Assembly: GCA_027489065.1 (NCBI GenBank)
Contig: JAIYAM010000001.1
Location: forward strand, 62,001-126,000
Origin: Erythrobacteraceae bacterium
GTDB taxonomy: Bacteria; Pseudomonadota; Alphaproteobacteria; Sphingomonadales; Sphingomonadaceae
DNA length: 64,000 nt
Direction of reading: 5' to 3'
In this document: one piece after another, positions 8,161-16,040 of the stretch
How positions within the stretch are numbered: position 1 is the first letter of the stretch
Layout of the letters: each line of letters starts with the position of its first letter
Program-made: the position numbers and the translations under genes
Notes under the pieces: model-generated
Databases searched by the model: none
Seen by the model: only the letters and a program-made list of their open reading frames with translations
What the model was told of the DNA's origin: nothing

Positions 8161-10446
8161 CTAGCGGACGCCGGGGACGTTCTGCGCGATCCACGCGCGG
8201 ACCTTCGCCACGCGGGTGTACTGGCTGACCCGGTCGGTCTCGCCGCACTTGAGGCCGGCGCTCACCACTCCGAGCAGCACCGGCGGGGCCCCACCGAGCG
8301 GGTAGGAGACAAGCGGGCCGCCGCTGTCGCCGTAGCAGGCCTGCCGCCCCTTGCGGCCGGCGCACACCGCCGACCCGCCGAGCGCGCCCTTGAACCCGGT
8401 CGTCGCGTCGCACACGGCCTGACTGGCAAGCTCGATCTTGAGGATCTGGAGGTAATCGGTGGCGCTGCCGTCCTGCTCCGAGCGGACCCCCCAGCCGAAC
8501 ACGTAGACCGGTGTTCCGGCGACGATCTTGCGCCGCTCGACCGGGATCGGATCGAGTGCGATCGCAGCGATCGGGCGGCGCCGTGTCGAGGGGATCCCGT
8601 CACGGCCGACCCGGCCCTTGGCGGCATCGTACTGCACCAGTGCGATGTCGAAGCCGAACTGGTTCGGCGCAAGCTTGCCGAAGTTCGGGTGCGGGATGAC
8701 CTTGAGGATCGGATAGCTGACCCCTTCGTTGCCGAGCGGATTGAACACCCCCAGCCTGACCTGGTGGCCGGCCTTCGCGATGTCGAAGCCATTGTCCTTG
8801 AGGCAGTGGGCGGCGGTCAGGATCCAGCCCTGCGCGATCAGCGAGCCGCCGCAATGGACGCGCTCGAGGCCCGCCGGCGCGAGATTGCCGAACTTGGCGG
8901 GCCGCCAGATCAGCGCCTGCCAGGGCGCGGCTCCGGGGCGCGCGCGCGCGCTGCCGATGCCCTTCTCGGCGCGTGAACAGTTTTCCTGCGAGTAGAGCTT
9001 GCCGCGGAACCGCTCGCTCGCCGTGAAGCAGATCTCGGGAAGATCTTTGGCGGCCTGCGGGCCCTGCATAAGGGGCGGGAGGGCATTCATGTCCGCCGGC
9101 AAGACCCGCGCGGCGGCCGCCACGCCCACCAACTCGCTTTCCGCGGCGCACGCGCCCGGGTAGCCGGTGTCGCAAAGAGGGATGAAGAGCGCGGCCGCCG
9201 CATCGGGATCGGACCGATCGTCCCAACCATTCCCCGCGAGTTTCACGCCGAGGCGGAAACAGGCTTCACGCCCGCCGCTCTGGCAGCCGAAACGCAGCAG
9301 CTCCATCTGGCGCTCGGTCGTGATGAACAGGCCGGCCGCGATGGCGATGTCGTTGCAGGCCTGCACCAGACCCGCGCGGCAGGCCTTCTCCAACAGCGCG
9401 GTCGCCGCGTCCTGATCGAGCGCAGGGGAAAACCTGTCGGCCAGAGCCGTGCCGAGCGCCGCGCAGGCGGCCATGTCGCCGGCGTCGCACGGCGCGCGGG
9501 CGCGCAACACCTCGCGCATCGAGGCAGGGCCGCTGCAAAACCGGCTGTGCATGGCGCAGGCGCGCTCGGCATAGCGAATGGCACGTTCGGGGTCCGGAGC
9601 GATGCCCTTCCCGTCCCACGCATGCATCGCCAATTCGCTGCACCGTTGCTCATCCCCCAGATCGCAGATCCGGTCCATGAGTAAGGCGAGGCGGGTCTGG
9701 TCCGGTTTGTCGCTCCCTTCGAGCGCCGCAAGGAGCGACTCGCACGCCCCGAGCGATCCGTGCTCGCAGGCGAATTCGCGAAGCTCAGCCGCCTTCAGCC
9801 GCTCCGCAGGCTGCTCGCTCCCCTCCAGAGCCTGCGCGCGCATATCGCAGGCGTCCCCGCCGCCTGCCTCGCAGGCGCGGGCGACGAGCGCTTCGGCTTG
9901 CTCCGCATCCGCCGGGTCGCCGCTCTCTGCCAGCAGCGCGGCATAGCTGGCGCAGCCGTCAAGATCCCCGAAGTCGCAGGCCTTGCGCAGATAGCTGCGC
10001 CGGTCGACAGGCCAGTCCAGGAAGGTGTCATCGCCCAGACGCACCATCGCGGAGCACCCGGCGCCGAGTTTCCCGTCGCAGGCCTGCTGGTAGAGGATCT
10101 CGGCGATTGCGGGGACCAGCCACACCCCCTCGCCGGTGGCATAGGCGTCGCCCGCGTCGACACAGGCTTGCAGATCGCCGCGCTCGCAGGCGGCACGATC
10201 GGCAGCGAGATCGCTCACGAAGCCCTGCCACTGTGCATCGGTGAAGGTTTTGTAGAGGATGTATTCTGAGCGCTGCTTGGGGGTCAGGGTCGCGGCGAGC
10301 GGATCCATACCATCGGCATCGAGCTCCGCCGGCTGGTCCTCCTCGGGCGCCTCGTCGGCAGGCTGGGCATGGGCGACCTGCGCCGTCGTGATGATCGCCG
10401 CCGCCAGCCAAAGCCGCAGGGCCGCTCGCAAGAACCTGAAAGACAT
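8161..10446 (-). CDS. Secreted trypsin-like serine protease with N-terminal Sel1/TPR-like repeats
   Basis: The 761-residue protein opens with a Sec signal peptide (about 1-27, cleaved near AHA). A long cysteine-rich region of helical repeats with recurrent 'ACExGDxxAC' patterns (about 70-450) follows, resembling Sel1-like repeats. The C-terminal 240 residues form an S1 peptidase with all three catalytic residues: His547 in TAAHC, Asp600 in FDIAL and Ser708 in GDSGGP. It should act in the periplasm or outside the cell. The repeats may tether the enzyme or present substrates. It lies next to the peptide-export locus on the same strand as the precursor, but nothing links them functionally. Confidence 0.85.
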   Translation of the reverse strand: MSFRFLRAALRLWLAAAIITTAQVAHAQPADEAPEEDQPAELDADGMDPLAATLTPKQRSEYILYKTFTDAQWQGFVSDLAADRAACERGDLQACVDAGDAYATGEGVWLVPAIAEILYQQACDGKLGAGCSAMVRLGDDTFLDWPVDRRSYLRKACDFGDLDGCASYAALLAESGDPADAEQAEALVARACEAGGGDACDMRAQALEGSEQPAERLKAAELREFACEHGSLGACESLLAALEGSDKPDQTRLALLMDRICDLGDEQRCSELAMHAWDGKGIAPDPERAIRYAERACAMHSRFCSGPASMREVLRARAPCDAGDMAACAALGTALADRFSPALDQDAATALLEKACRAGLVQACNDIAIAAGLFITTERQMELLRFGCQSGGREACFRLGVKLAGNGWDDRSDPDAAAALFIPLCDTGYPGACAAESELVGVAAAARVLPADMNALPPLMQGPQAAKDLPEICFTASERFRGKLYSQENCSRAEKGIGSARARPGAAPWQALIWRPAKFGNLAPAGLERVHCGGSLIAQGWILTAAHCLKDNGFDIAKAGHQVRLGVFNPLGNEGVSYPILKVIPHPNFGKLAPNQFGFDIALVQYDAAKGRVGRDGIPSTRRRPIAAIALDPIPVERRKIVAGTPVYVFGWGVRSEQDGSATDYLQILKIELASQAVCDATTGFKGALGGSAVCAGRKGRQACYGDSGGPLVSYPLGGAPPVLLGVVSAGLKCGETDRVSQYTRVAKVRAWIAQNVPGVR

Positions 10447-10525
10447 GGCTGATCACCCCCCGGCTGCGAGTATTGCATCCGAAAAGTGCTGCATCGTCAA
10501 GGGAATTGCACGCGCCGAAGCCGCG

Positions 10526-11728
10526 TCACTCCTGGAAGACGACCTCGGTGCCGGGCTTGACCATCTGCGCCAGCCTTGCTGCGTCCCAGTTGGTCAGCCG
10601 CACGCAGCCGTGGCTTTGCGTCTGGCCGATCAGCGCGGGCGCAGGCGTGCCGTGGATGCCGTAATGCTCCTTGGTGAGGTCGATCCAGACCACGCCTACC
10701 GGACCGTTCGGCCCCGGCGGCAGGTGCTGCTTGTCGTCGCTGTCGTCCGCGTCCCAGAACAACTCCGGGTTGTAGACGTAGGGCGGGTTGCGGGCGACGC
10801 CCTTCACCTTCCAGTCCCCGATCGGCAGCGGATCGTGCTGCGAGCCGGTCGAGACAGTGAAGGCGGCGACCAACCGGTCGTCGGCGTCATAGGCGTGGAG
10901 CCAGCCTTCGGACTCGTCGACCACCAGTTTGACGGCTTTCGGCTGACCGGTGCCGACCCCGAGCGAGCGCAGGGTCGCCAGCCAGTCCGGGTTGTCGATG
11001 CCCGCAGGGTCGATCCGGTCGGCGCCGACATTGGGGACGCGGATCTGCTGTCCGGCCTTGAATTGCGCTGCGGCAGGAGCGGGCGTCGAAGAGGGCGCCG
11101 CAGCCTTCGTGGGCACCATCTCCGGCGCCGACGGTGACGGTGAACTCCCGCTGGCGCCGGCAGGCTTGCCGCCCGGGTTCAGCGCGGCGAGCGCCTCGGG
11201 AGTGGTGTGGAACCGCTCGGCGAGCTGTTCGGCCATGCTCTCGTAGCCGAGCCGCGCGAGCCCGGCTTGCGCCGCAGGGCCCTCGGGCAGCGCTGCGAAG
11301 GTGAGATCGCTCCACACGGCCGGGATGGTGACGACGCGGGTTGCGGGGATGCTGCTCCACTGCGCCAGCGCCTGCGTGGTCGCCTCGTCGAGGTTCCCGG
11401 TAACGGGCATGTCCCGCGACAGCTGGAAGGCCGAGATGGCGTTGACGAACCGGCGGCTGGTCTTGCCGTCGACCACGCCGACGCTGAAGCCGAGGCGGTC
11501 GAGCACGACCTGCGCCTGCATGATCGGGCGCGCCTCGCTGTCGGGCGCGGCGTCAGGGAGCGCCTCCCCCGGCGCAGGATCGCGCGAGGCCATGCTGTCG
11601 GCGCCCTCCGGGGCGGGCGCACTGCGGTCCTCCGTGCCTGCGCCCTTGTCGGGGGTCGCTTCGAAATTGCATGCGGTGACGAGTGTCAGGACAAGCGAGA
11701 GGCAGGCGGGCAGGATCGGAAGGCGCAT
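10526..11728 (-). CDS. L,D-transpeptidase (YkuD) lipoprotein with peptidoglycan-binding region
   Basis: The 400-residue product has a lipoprotein signal ending LVTAC. A peptidoglycan-binding-like helical region follows (LDRLGFSVGVVDGKTSRRF, about 70-110), then a low-complexity linker and a C-terminal YkuD domain. The catalytic motif SHGCVRLTN puts the nucleophile at Cys375 and its histidine two residues before. Such enzymes cross-link peptidoglycan 3-3 or attach proteins to it, in the periplasm. The extra domain between about 110 and 200 looks LysM-like (LAERFHTTPEALAALNPG), which would further anchor it to the wall. Confidence 0.88.
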   Translation of the reverse strand: MRLPILPACLSLVLTLVTACNFEATPDKGAGTEDRSAPAPEGADSMASRDPAPGEALPDAAPDSEARPIMQAQVVLDRLGFSVGVVDGKTSRRFVNAISAFQLSRDMPVTGNLDEATTQALAQWSSIPATRVVTIPAVWSDLTFAALPEGPAAQAGLARLGYESMAEQLAERFHTTPEALAALNPGGKPAGASGSSPSPSAPEMVPTKAAAPSSTPAPAAAQFKAGQQIRVPNVGADRIDPAGIDNPDWLATLRSLGVGTGQPKAVKLVVDESEGWLHAYDADDRLVAAFTVSTGSQHDPLPIGDWKVKGVARNPPYVYNPELFWDADDSDDKQHLPPGPNGPVGVVWIDLTKEHYGIHGTPAPALIGQTQSHGCVRLTNWDAARLAQMVKPGTEVVFQE

Positions 11729-11767
11729 CGGGGCTCCTCGGAAAGAAAGCGGCAGGGATTGATCGGG

Positions 11768-12142
11768 TCAGGCGGGTGTTGCGGTGACCCACTGGCGCGC
11801 GGCGTCGATCTCGTCGGCGTCGAAGGCGCGCGCCTCGAGCGGCAGGAGCTTGCCGAAAGCCTCCACCGCACTGGCCGCGATACCCGGTGCGGCGACAACT
11901 GCATAGCGGCGCAGCGGGCCGATGGAGCGCAGGCTGGTCCACACCCCCTCGGCAGACACGAAGGCGCCGGGGGAGAAATGCTCGGTGGCGCGCATGTCGA
12001 GCAGGAGGGCAAGATCGTCGCCCTCTGCCATCGCGCTTTCGACCACCCGCGCCATTTCGACCACCTGCGCGTGATCGAGAACGGCGTCGAAGGCGAAGGC
12101 GATGATCGTGACTTCGCCCCGGTGGAGCATTTCGACATTCAT
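11768..12142 (-). CDS. STAS/SpoIIAA-like domain protein
   Basis: This 124-residue protein is a single alpha/beta unit with alternating strands (VTIIAFAF, LALLLDM, RRYAVVAA) and a final helix. It resembles the SpoIIAA-like STAS-fold proteins common in alphaproteobacteria. It has no membrane helix and should be cytoplasmic. It starts ATG at 12142 with GGAGGTCGCC just before. It lies 39 bases upstream of the L,D-transpeptidase gene on the same strand, so the two may share a promoter in the 12143-12385 gap. Its partner is unknown. Confidence 0.65.
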   Translation of the reverse strand: MNVEMLHRGEVTIIAFAFDAVLDHAQVVEMARVVESAMAEGDDLALLLDMRATEHFSPGAFVSAEGVWTSLRSIGPLRRYAVVAAPGIAASAVEAFGKLLPLEARAFDADEIDAARQWVTATPA

Positions 12143-12265
12143 GCGGCGACCTCCTTTGGGCCGAGCACTTTCCGCAGCATTGCCGCGCGCGTCCCTAACC
12201 CAGGCTTGGCACCTGCCATAGGCCGTACGCTCCGCTGCACCGCATTATAATTTCCCTAAAAATAT

Positions 12266-12290
12266 CAGATAGTAATCTGTGTCAGATCTG
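12266..12290. promoter_or_regulatory. Paired inverted repeats in the divergent intergenic region
   Basis: The gap between the STAS gene and the stress operon contains CAGAT-agta-ATCTG at 12266-12279. Three bases later comes the perfect palindrome CAGATCTG at 12283-12290. Both share the half-site CAGAT. The surrounding stretch is AT-rich for this genome. It looks like a tandem operator for a dimeric regulator. No clear EcfG-type (GGAAC...GTT) promoter was found. Confidence 0.35.
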
Positions 12291-12385
12291 TGCCGTTCAG
12301 CCGATGCCCTGTTCGCTTGACCGCTTAGGACCCGCGCCCGACGGGCAGACGCGGTATGCTTGCGCCAGACATCAGGAGATCAAGC

Positions 12386-12943
12386 ATGACAACTTCTTCC
12401 GACACGACCAGCGGCCTGCGCGAGGAGCTCGGCGGCGATGCCTCGCATCTGGGCCAGACGCTCAAGGGCCGCGCCACACAGGAAGCCGAGACGGGCAAGA
12501 ATGCGGCGCTCGGTATCGCCGGTTCGGCATCGGGCGCGCTCGGTAAGGCTGCGGACGACCTGCGCGACAACCCCGATGCGCCCGAATGGATGGCCAAGGG
12601 GCTGCAGCAGGTTGCACAGCAGATCGATCGTCTCTCGGGCGAGCTTCAGGGCAAGAGCATCGAGGACATGACCCGCGACGTGTCGCGCCTCGCTCGCCAG
12701 AACCCCGGCACCTTCCTCGCCGCCGCGGCTGCCGCCGGCTTTGCCGCCGCCCGCCTGCTGCGCGCAGGGGCCGATCACAAGAAGCACGCGCAGGACGGCG
12801 ACACCCAGTCGCAGACCGTGTCGCAGGCGCAAGCCTATACCGGTGAAGCCCCCGTCTGGCCCGCCGACGAGAACATCATGCCGACCGACACGGGCACGGG
12901 CGTGATGCCGGCCTACGGCGCTGAAGGAGGGACCATCCGGTGA
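12386..12943 (+). CDS. Nutrient-deprivation-induced-like envelope stress protein
   Basis: The ATG at 12386 follows AGGAGATCAAGC, a clear ribosome site; the frame runs a little further upstream without one. The 185-residue product is Ala/Asp/Gln-rich, mostly amphipathic helix, with a hydrophobic segment (TFLAAAAAAGFAAARLL) near residue 120. This combination, followed by a holin-like and a DUF3618 protein, is the usual alphaproteobacterial operon annotated 'nutrient deprivation-induced protein'. Its biochemical role is unknown; a role at the membrane under stress is inferred. The stop overlaps the next gene's GTG start. Confidence 0.6.
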   Translation: MTTSSDTTSGLREELGGDASHLGQTLKGRATQEAETGKNAALGIAGSASGALGKAADDLRDNPDAPEWMAKGLQQVAQQIDRLSGELQGKSIEDMTRDVSRLARQNPGTFLAAAAAAGFAAARLLRAGADHKKHAQDGDTQSQTVSQAQAYTGEAPVWPADENIMPTDTGTGVMPAYGAEGGTIR

Positions 12944-13389
12944 ACGACCAGACCCGCACTCCTTACCCCGGGAAAGGCCCCGAGGGCGGTGGCGAGGATC
13001 GCAATATCGTCGATCTCCTCAGCCACCTGACGCAGCAAGGCGCCCATCTCGCCCGCGAGCAGGTGAACCTCATCAAGGCGGAAATCCGCGAGGCGACCCA
13101 TGAGATCACGGCCGCTGTCGGCGCGATGGCCGTTGCCGCCGTGGTCGGCATTGCCGGGCTCGGCGTGCTGCTGATGGGCATCGCCTATCTCGTTGGCGAC
13201 GCGATCGACAACCTCGCGCTCGGCACGATCTTGGTGGGCCTTGCGACACTGGCGGTCGCTTTCGTCCTCTACCTGAGCGGACGCAAGAAGGTCGCGGCTT
13301 CGCACCTCAAGCCTGACCGCACCATCGAAACCATGTCCGATACCCCTGCGGTTGCCACCGGCGACCTGCATCATTCCGGAGCCCGATAA
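12940..13389 (+). CDS. Phage-holin-like superfamily membrane protein (Phage_holin_3_6 type)
   Basis: The 149-residue protein starts at a GTG (12940) that overlaps the preceding stop and follows GAAGGAGGG. It has an amphipathic N-terminal helix (HLTQQGAHLAREQVNLIKAE) and two membrane helices at about 58-80 and 85-107. It ends in a charged tail. This is the Phage_holin_3_6/DUF1469-like fold of chromosomal membrane proteins, and there is no phage context here. It lies between its usual partners and overlaps the DUF3618 gene (TAATG), so all three are translated together. Confidence 0.75.
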   Translation: MNDQTRTPYPGKGPEGGGEDRNIVDLLSHLTQQGAHLAREQVNLIKAEIREATHEITAAVGAMAVAAVVGIAGLGVLLMGIAYLVGDAIDNLALGTILVGLATLAVAFVLYLSGRKKVAASHLKPDRTIETMSDTPAVATGDLHHSGAR

Positions 13390-14321
13390 TGACCGACACG
13401 ACAACCACCATCGACCAGCGCAGCCCCGAGGAAATCGAACGCGACATTCGTGCGACGCAGGAGGACATGAGCCGCACCGTCGAGCAGATCGGCGGCGAGC
13501 TGAATGCGCGTAACGTCCTGAATTCGCTTCTCGACAAGGCCGAAGACGGCGGGATCGATGCGCGCTTCTTCCTCGACACCGCGCGCCGCAATCCGCTTGC
13601 GCTCGGCATGATCACGATCGGCGGGCTGTGGCTCGTCAGCGACGCCGATGCCCGCCCCTCGGCGCTCGGCATCAAGCGCCGCAGCTCGGACAAGGGCAAG
13701 TCCGCGGTCGATTACACCAATGATTACAGCGACTACAACTCGGATGCATGGCACCCCGAGCATCGCCGCTATGTCGATCATATGTCCAGCTACCAGCCCG
13801 AAGCCGGCGAGGACGACGAATCCTATCGCCGCCGCCGCGATCTGGCCCGGGCGAACTACTTCATGATCGAGCAGGGCCACGACGAGGACCACGGCGCCTT
13901 CCGCCAGCGCCTCGATTCCGCCACCGAAACGGCCCGCAACAGCTGGTCAAAGGCGGGCAAGAGCGCGTCGAGGATGGCCGAAAGCACCCGTAATCGCACC
14001 CAAAGCGCGGTCAGCGACGTGCAGGAGTTCTATGGCGACAACCCGCTGCTGATCGGGCTCGCCGCAGCCTTCGTCGGCGCGGTCGCGGGCGCGATGCTCC
14101 CGGCGACGCGGACCGAAGAGGCCTATGTCGGCGGTCTTGGCGAACAGGCGCTGGGTGCAGCCAACGCGCAGGTCAAGAAGGTCGGCCAGATGGCGCGGCA
14201 GAAGAAGGACGACATGCTCGGCCAGGTCGACGAGAAGGTCGGCGCAAGCAGCGAAGGTCAGCAGGCGGGCGGCATGGATGCCCCGCAGCAGCAGACCACC
14301 GGCATCGGTCAGCAAGTCTGA
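13389..14321 (+). CDS. DUF3618-domain membrane-associated protein
   Basis: The 310-residue protein begins with the DUF3618 signature: SPEEIERDIRATQEDMSRTV, a helical dimer-like segment. A weak hydrophobic patch follows (PLALGMITIGGLWLV), then a long hydrophilic helical region and a second membrane segment (PLLIGLAAAFVGAVAGAML) near residue 225. DUF3618 proteins accompany holin-like proteins in alphaproteobacterial stress operons; their function is undefined. The start codon overlaps the preceding stop. A strong hairpin follows 10 bases downstream, ending the operon. Confidence 0.7.
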   Translation: MTDTTTTIDQRSPEEIERDIRATQEDMSRTVEQIGGELNARNVLNSLLDKAEDGGIDARFFLDTARRNPLALGMITIGGLWLVSDADARPSALGIKRRSSDKGKSAVDYTNDYSDYNSDAWHPEHRRYVDHMSSYQPEAGEDDESYRRRRDLARANYFMIEQGHDEDHGAFRQRLDSATETARNSWSKAGKSASRMAESTRNRTQSAVSDVQEFYGDNPLLIGLAAAFVGAVAGAMLPATRTEEAYVGGLGEQALGAANAQVKKVGQMARQKKDDMLGQVDEKVGASSEGQQAGGMDAPQQQTTGIGQQV

Positions 14322-14330
14322 CGCGTGAGA

Positions 14331-14366
14331 GCCGGGCCCGGGATGCTGCCAGCATCCGGGCCCGGC
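14331..14366. terminator. Long GC hairpin between convergent genes
   Basis: GCCGGGCCCGGGATGCTG (14331-14348) pairs with CAGCATCCGGGCCCGGC (14350-14366) except for one bulged G. It lies between the end of the DUF3618 gene and the end of the DUF1989 gene. There is no T-run on either strand, so it may be a bidirectional terminator or a 3' transcript-protecting hairpin. Confidence 0.5.
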
Positions 14367-14370
14367 CTCC

Positions 14371-14976
14371 TCAGCCTGCGGTTTCGACCGCCCCCGCATC
14401 GACCCTGTAGTCGATCGGCTTGAAGCTCCCGCCGTTCGAGGCATACGCCGAACACGCGGTCAGCCCTACGACCAGATCCATTTCGGCGCGGAAGCGCACA
14501 AGGTCTCCGGGCTGCGTACCCGGCGGAAGCACCGCGATCTTCCCGTCCGCCCCGACTGTCACGTTCATGAAGATGTTGAACGCGGTCGGAATCGCATCGG
14601 GTTCGAGCCCGTAGGGCGCCAGCGCTTCGGCGAGGTTACCGAAGCAGCCGCGGTGCAGCGGCTTGTCCGGGTAGAAATGCCGGAACGTGCCTTCGGAACA
14701 CGGTGTGAGCAGGAAATCGTGTTGCGGCGCGCGGTCCTCGATGATCGTCAGCATCACCCGCGACCGGTTGGACCACAGCCGCGCGCCCTCGCTGAGGCGC
14801 AGCGTCTCCTCGTAATCGAAGGTCCTCCCGTTGGAGAGCACCTCCGCCGGATCTTCGGCCGAGATTGCCAGCATGTCGCTCACCTGCCCGCCCTCGGGGT
14901 CCATCACGGTGAGGATGTCTCCGCGCGACAATGTGACCGCCACGCCTGAACGTGGGCCAATGCGCTGCAAGCTCAT
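14371..14976 (-). CDS. DUF1989 (urea-carboxylase-associated) family protein
   Basis: The 201-residue product starts at the ATG at 14976 behind GGAGGACCC. It shows the DUF1989 blocks: an N-terminal VTLSRGDILTVMDPEGGQV segment, a middle cysteine-containing LLTPCSEGTFRH, and late NIFMNV and GLTACSAY. The conserved Cys/His residues suggest a metal site. Family members cluster with urea carboxylase/allophanate hydrolase or guanidine-degrading genes ('UAAP'), but none is here. The start overlaps the stop of the upstream YqcI/YcgG gene (ATGA), so the two proteins are made together. Confidence 0.82.
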   Translation of the reverse strand: MSLQRIGPRSGVAVTLSRGDILTVMDPEGGQVSDMLAISAEDPAEVLSNGRTFDYEETLRLSEGARLWSNRSRVMLTIIEDRAPQHDFLLTPCSEGTFRHFYPDKPLHRGCFGNLAEALAPYGLEPDAIPTAFNIFMNVTVGADGKIAVLPPGTQPGDLVRFRAEMDLVVGLTACSAYASNGGSFKPIDYRVDAGAVETAG

Positions 14977-15716
14977 GCGGGGTCCTCCGGTGCGAAGGGG
15001 CACTTCCAGTCGCCCTTGATCGCGCGCCCGCTGTACTGGCGCGCTTCGCTGATCTCGCCGTGGCGCGCGACCATTGGGTTGACGGTGCCGTCAAAGGCCT
15101 CGTCGCGGGCGAGGATCACCTCGCGCATCCGCTCGTAGCGGTCCTCGGCCCGCAGCGCCGCGAACTGGCTGTGGAGGTTGAAGACGATGGCCGGGTAAGG
15201 CAGGCGCCGCGCCCGGCGCGAGGCGCCCGGGTGGAGGCCGACCGCGAAATAGGCCTTGCCGCCGAAGCTCAGCGCGAAGTCCGGGTGATCGGGATCGGCG
15301 CTGAAGCCCGCGGCCTGCGCGTGTCCTGCCGCGCGGTCGAGCGCGGTCAGCGCGCCGAGCCGCTGCCACAGCGCGATCTCGAAGCCGCGCTCGTCGAGAC
15401 CGACCGGGCCGGCGAACACCACCGCGAGGCTGCGGAAGCCCTTGTCGTCGTCGCCCGCTTCACGGCTCCATTGCACCAGCCGCTCGTGAATACGCGCATC
15501 GTCGCGCGCGCTGCGCAGCGAGAAGGCGGGCTCGACCGCGAGGTTGCCCTGAGCAAGCGCCGACTTCGCGCCGACGCAGGGGAAATCGGACTGCTCGATG
15601 AGCGCCGTCATCGCCGCGGCGAGGCGGGGGCTGGGATGCTCGGGTTCGGAATAGGAAGCGCGCGCCGGATGCGAATTCGGACGCGGCGGCCGATCAACAC
15701 TGAATGGAAAAGTCAC
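14973..15716 (-). CDS. YqcI/YcgG (GntA-like) heme-dependent oxygenase family protein
   Basis: The product shows the YqcI/YcgG hallmarks: FPCVGAKSAL near the N-terminus, the LSFGGKAYFAVGLHPGASR block and a closing CPF. A characterised relative, GntA of guanitoxin biosynthesis, is a heme-dependent N-hydroxylase acting on a guanidino compound. I place the start at GTG 15716, preceded by AAGG with eight-base spacing. The frame extends to a TTG at 15758, but that codon lies inside a perfect inverted repeat that looks like an operator. The coupling with DUF1989 suggests joint action on a nitrogen-rich small molecule; the substrate is unknown. Confidence 0.78.
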   Translation of the reverse strand: MTFPFSVDRPPRPNSHPARASYSEPEHPSPRLAAAMTALIEQSDFPCVGAKSALAQGNLAVEPAFSLRSARDDARIHERLVQWSREAGDDDKGFRSLAVVFAGPVGLDERGFEIALWQRLGALTALDRAAGHAQAAGFSADPDHPDFALSFGGKAYFAVGLHPGASRRARRLPYPAIVFNLHSQFAALRAEDRYERMREVILARDEAFDGTVNPMVARHGEISEARQYSGRAIKGDWKCPFAPEDPA

Positions 15717-15742
15717 GAATGCCACCTTGATTGTGCAGTCGC

Positions 15743-15760
15743 GATTGTCAGATGACAATC
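15743..15760. promoter_or_regulatory. Perfect inverted repeat, candidate operator of the YqcI-DUF1989 operon
   Basis: GATTGTCA-GA-TGACAATC has perfect 8-base arms separated by two bases. It lies 27 bases upstream of the preferred YqcI start. The half-site TTGTC...GACAA is the kind bound by dimeric GntR (FadR-type) regulators, which suggests repression of the operon. No regulator gene adjoins it. Confidence 0.5.
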
Positions 15761-16040
15761 ATTCGCCGCGGGCACTCGCGTATCGGGGCAAGCGTCATGT
15801 TGTCCGGGCGCGACAAGAAGTTGGCTTTCGACCTAGAGAATTGCCGCGATTTCCCCCCTAACCTGTTTGACGATTGGCGCCGGGTGGCAGGCAGGCGGTG
15901 CCTTGACTGCGACCACGCGAGGAATTTGGACCGCGTGTCGCTCGGACAGGACATCCGCCACTTGCGCCCACACTCCGGCCATCGCGACTTTGCGCCACTA
16001 CTCGGCTCGTCGCTGGCATTTTGTTAAATCCTATGCGCGC
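15761..16040. other. Divergent intergenic region before the GGDEF-EAL gene
   Basis: This 280-base stretch lies between the YqcI operon and the GGDEF-EAL gene. A plus-strand frame runs through most of it in phase with the downstream gene. Its translation is Arg/Thr-rich and lacks any domain, so I treat it as non-coding. No convincing promoter boxes were found. Confidence 0.35.

Noticed and set aside
12940..13389. The holin-like gene as evidence for a prophage.
   Set aside because: Neighbours are the standard alphaproteobacterial stress-operon partners and no other phage gene, integrase or att repeat is present.
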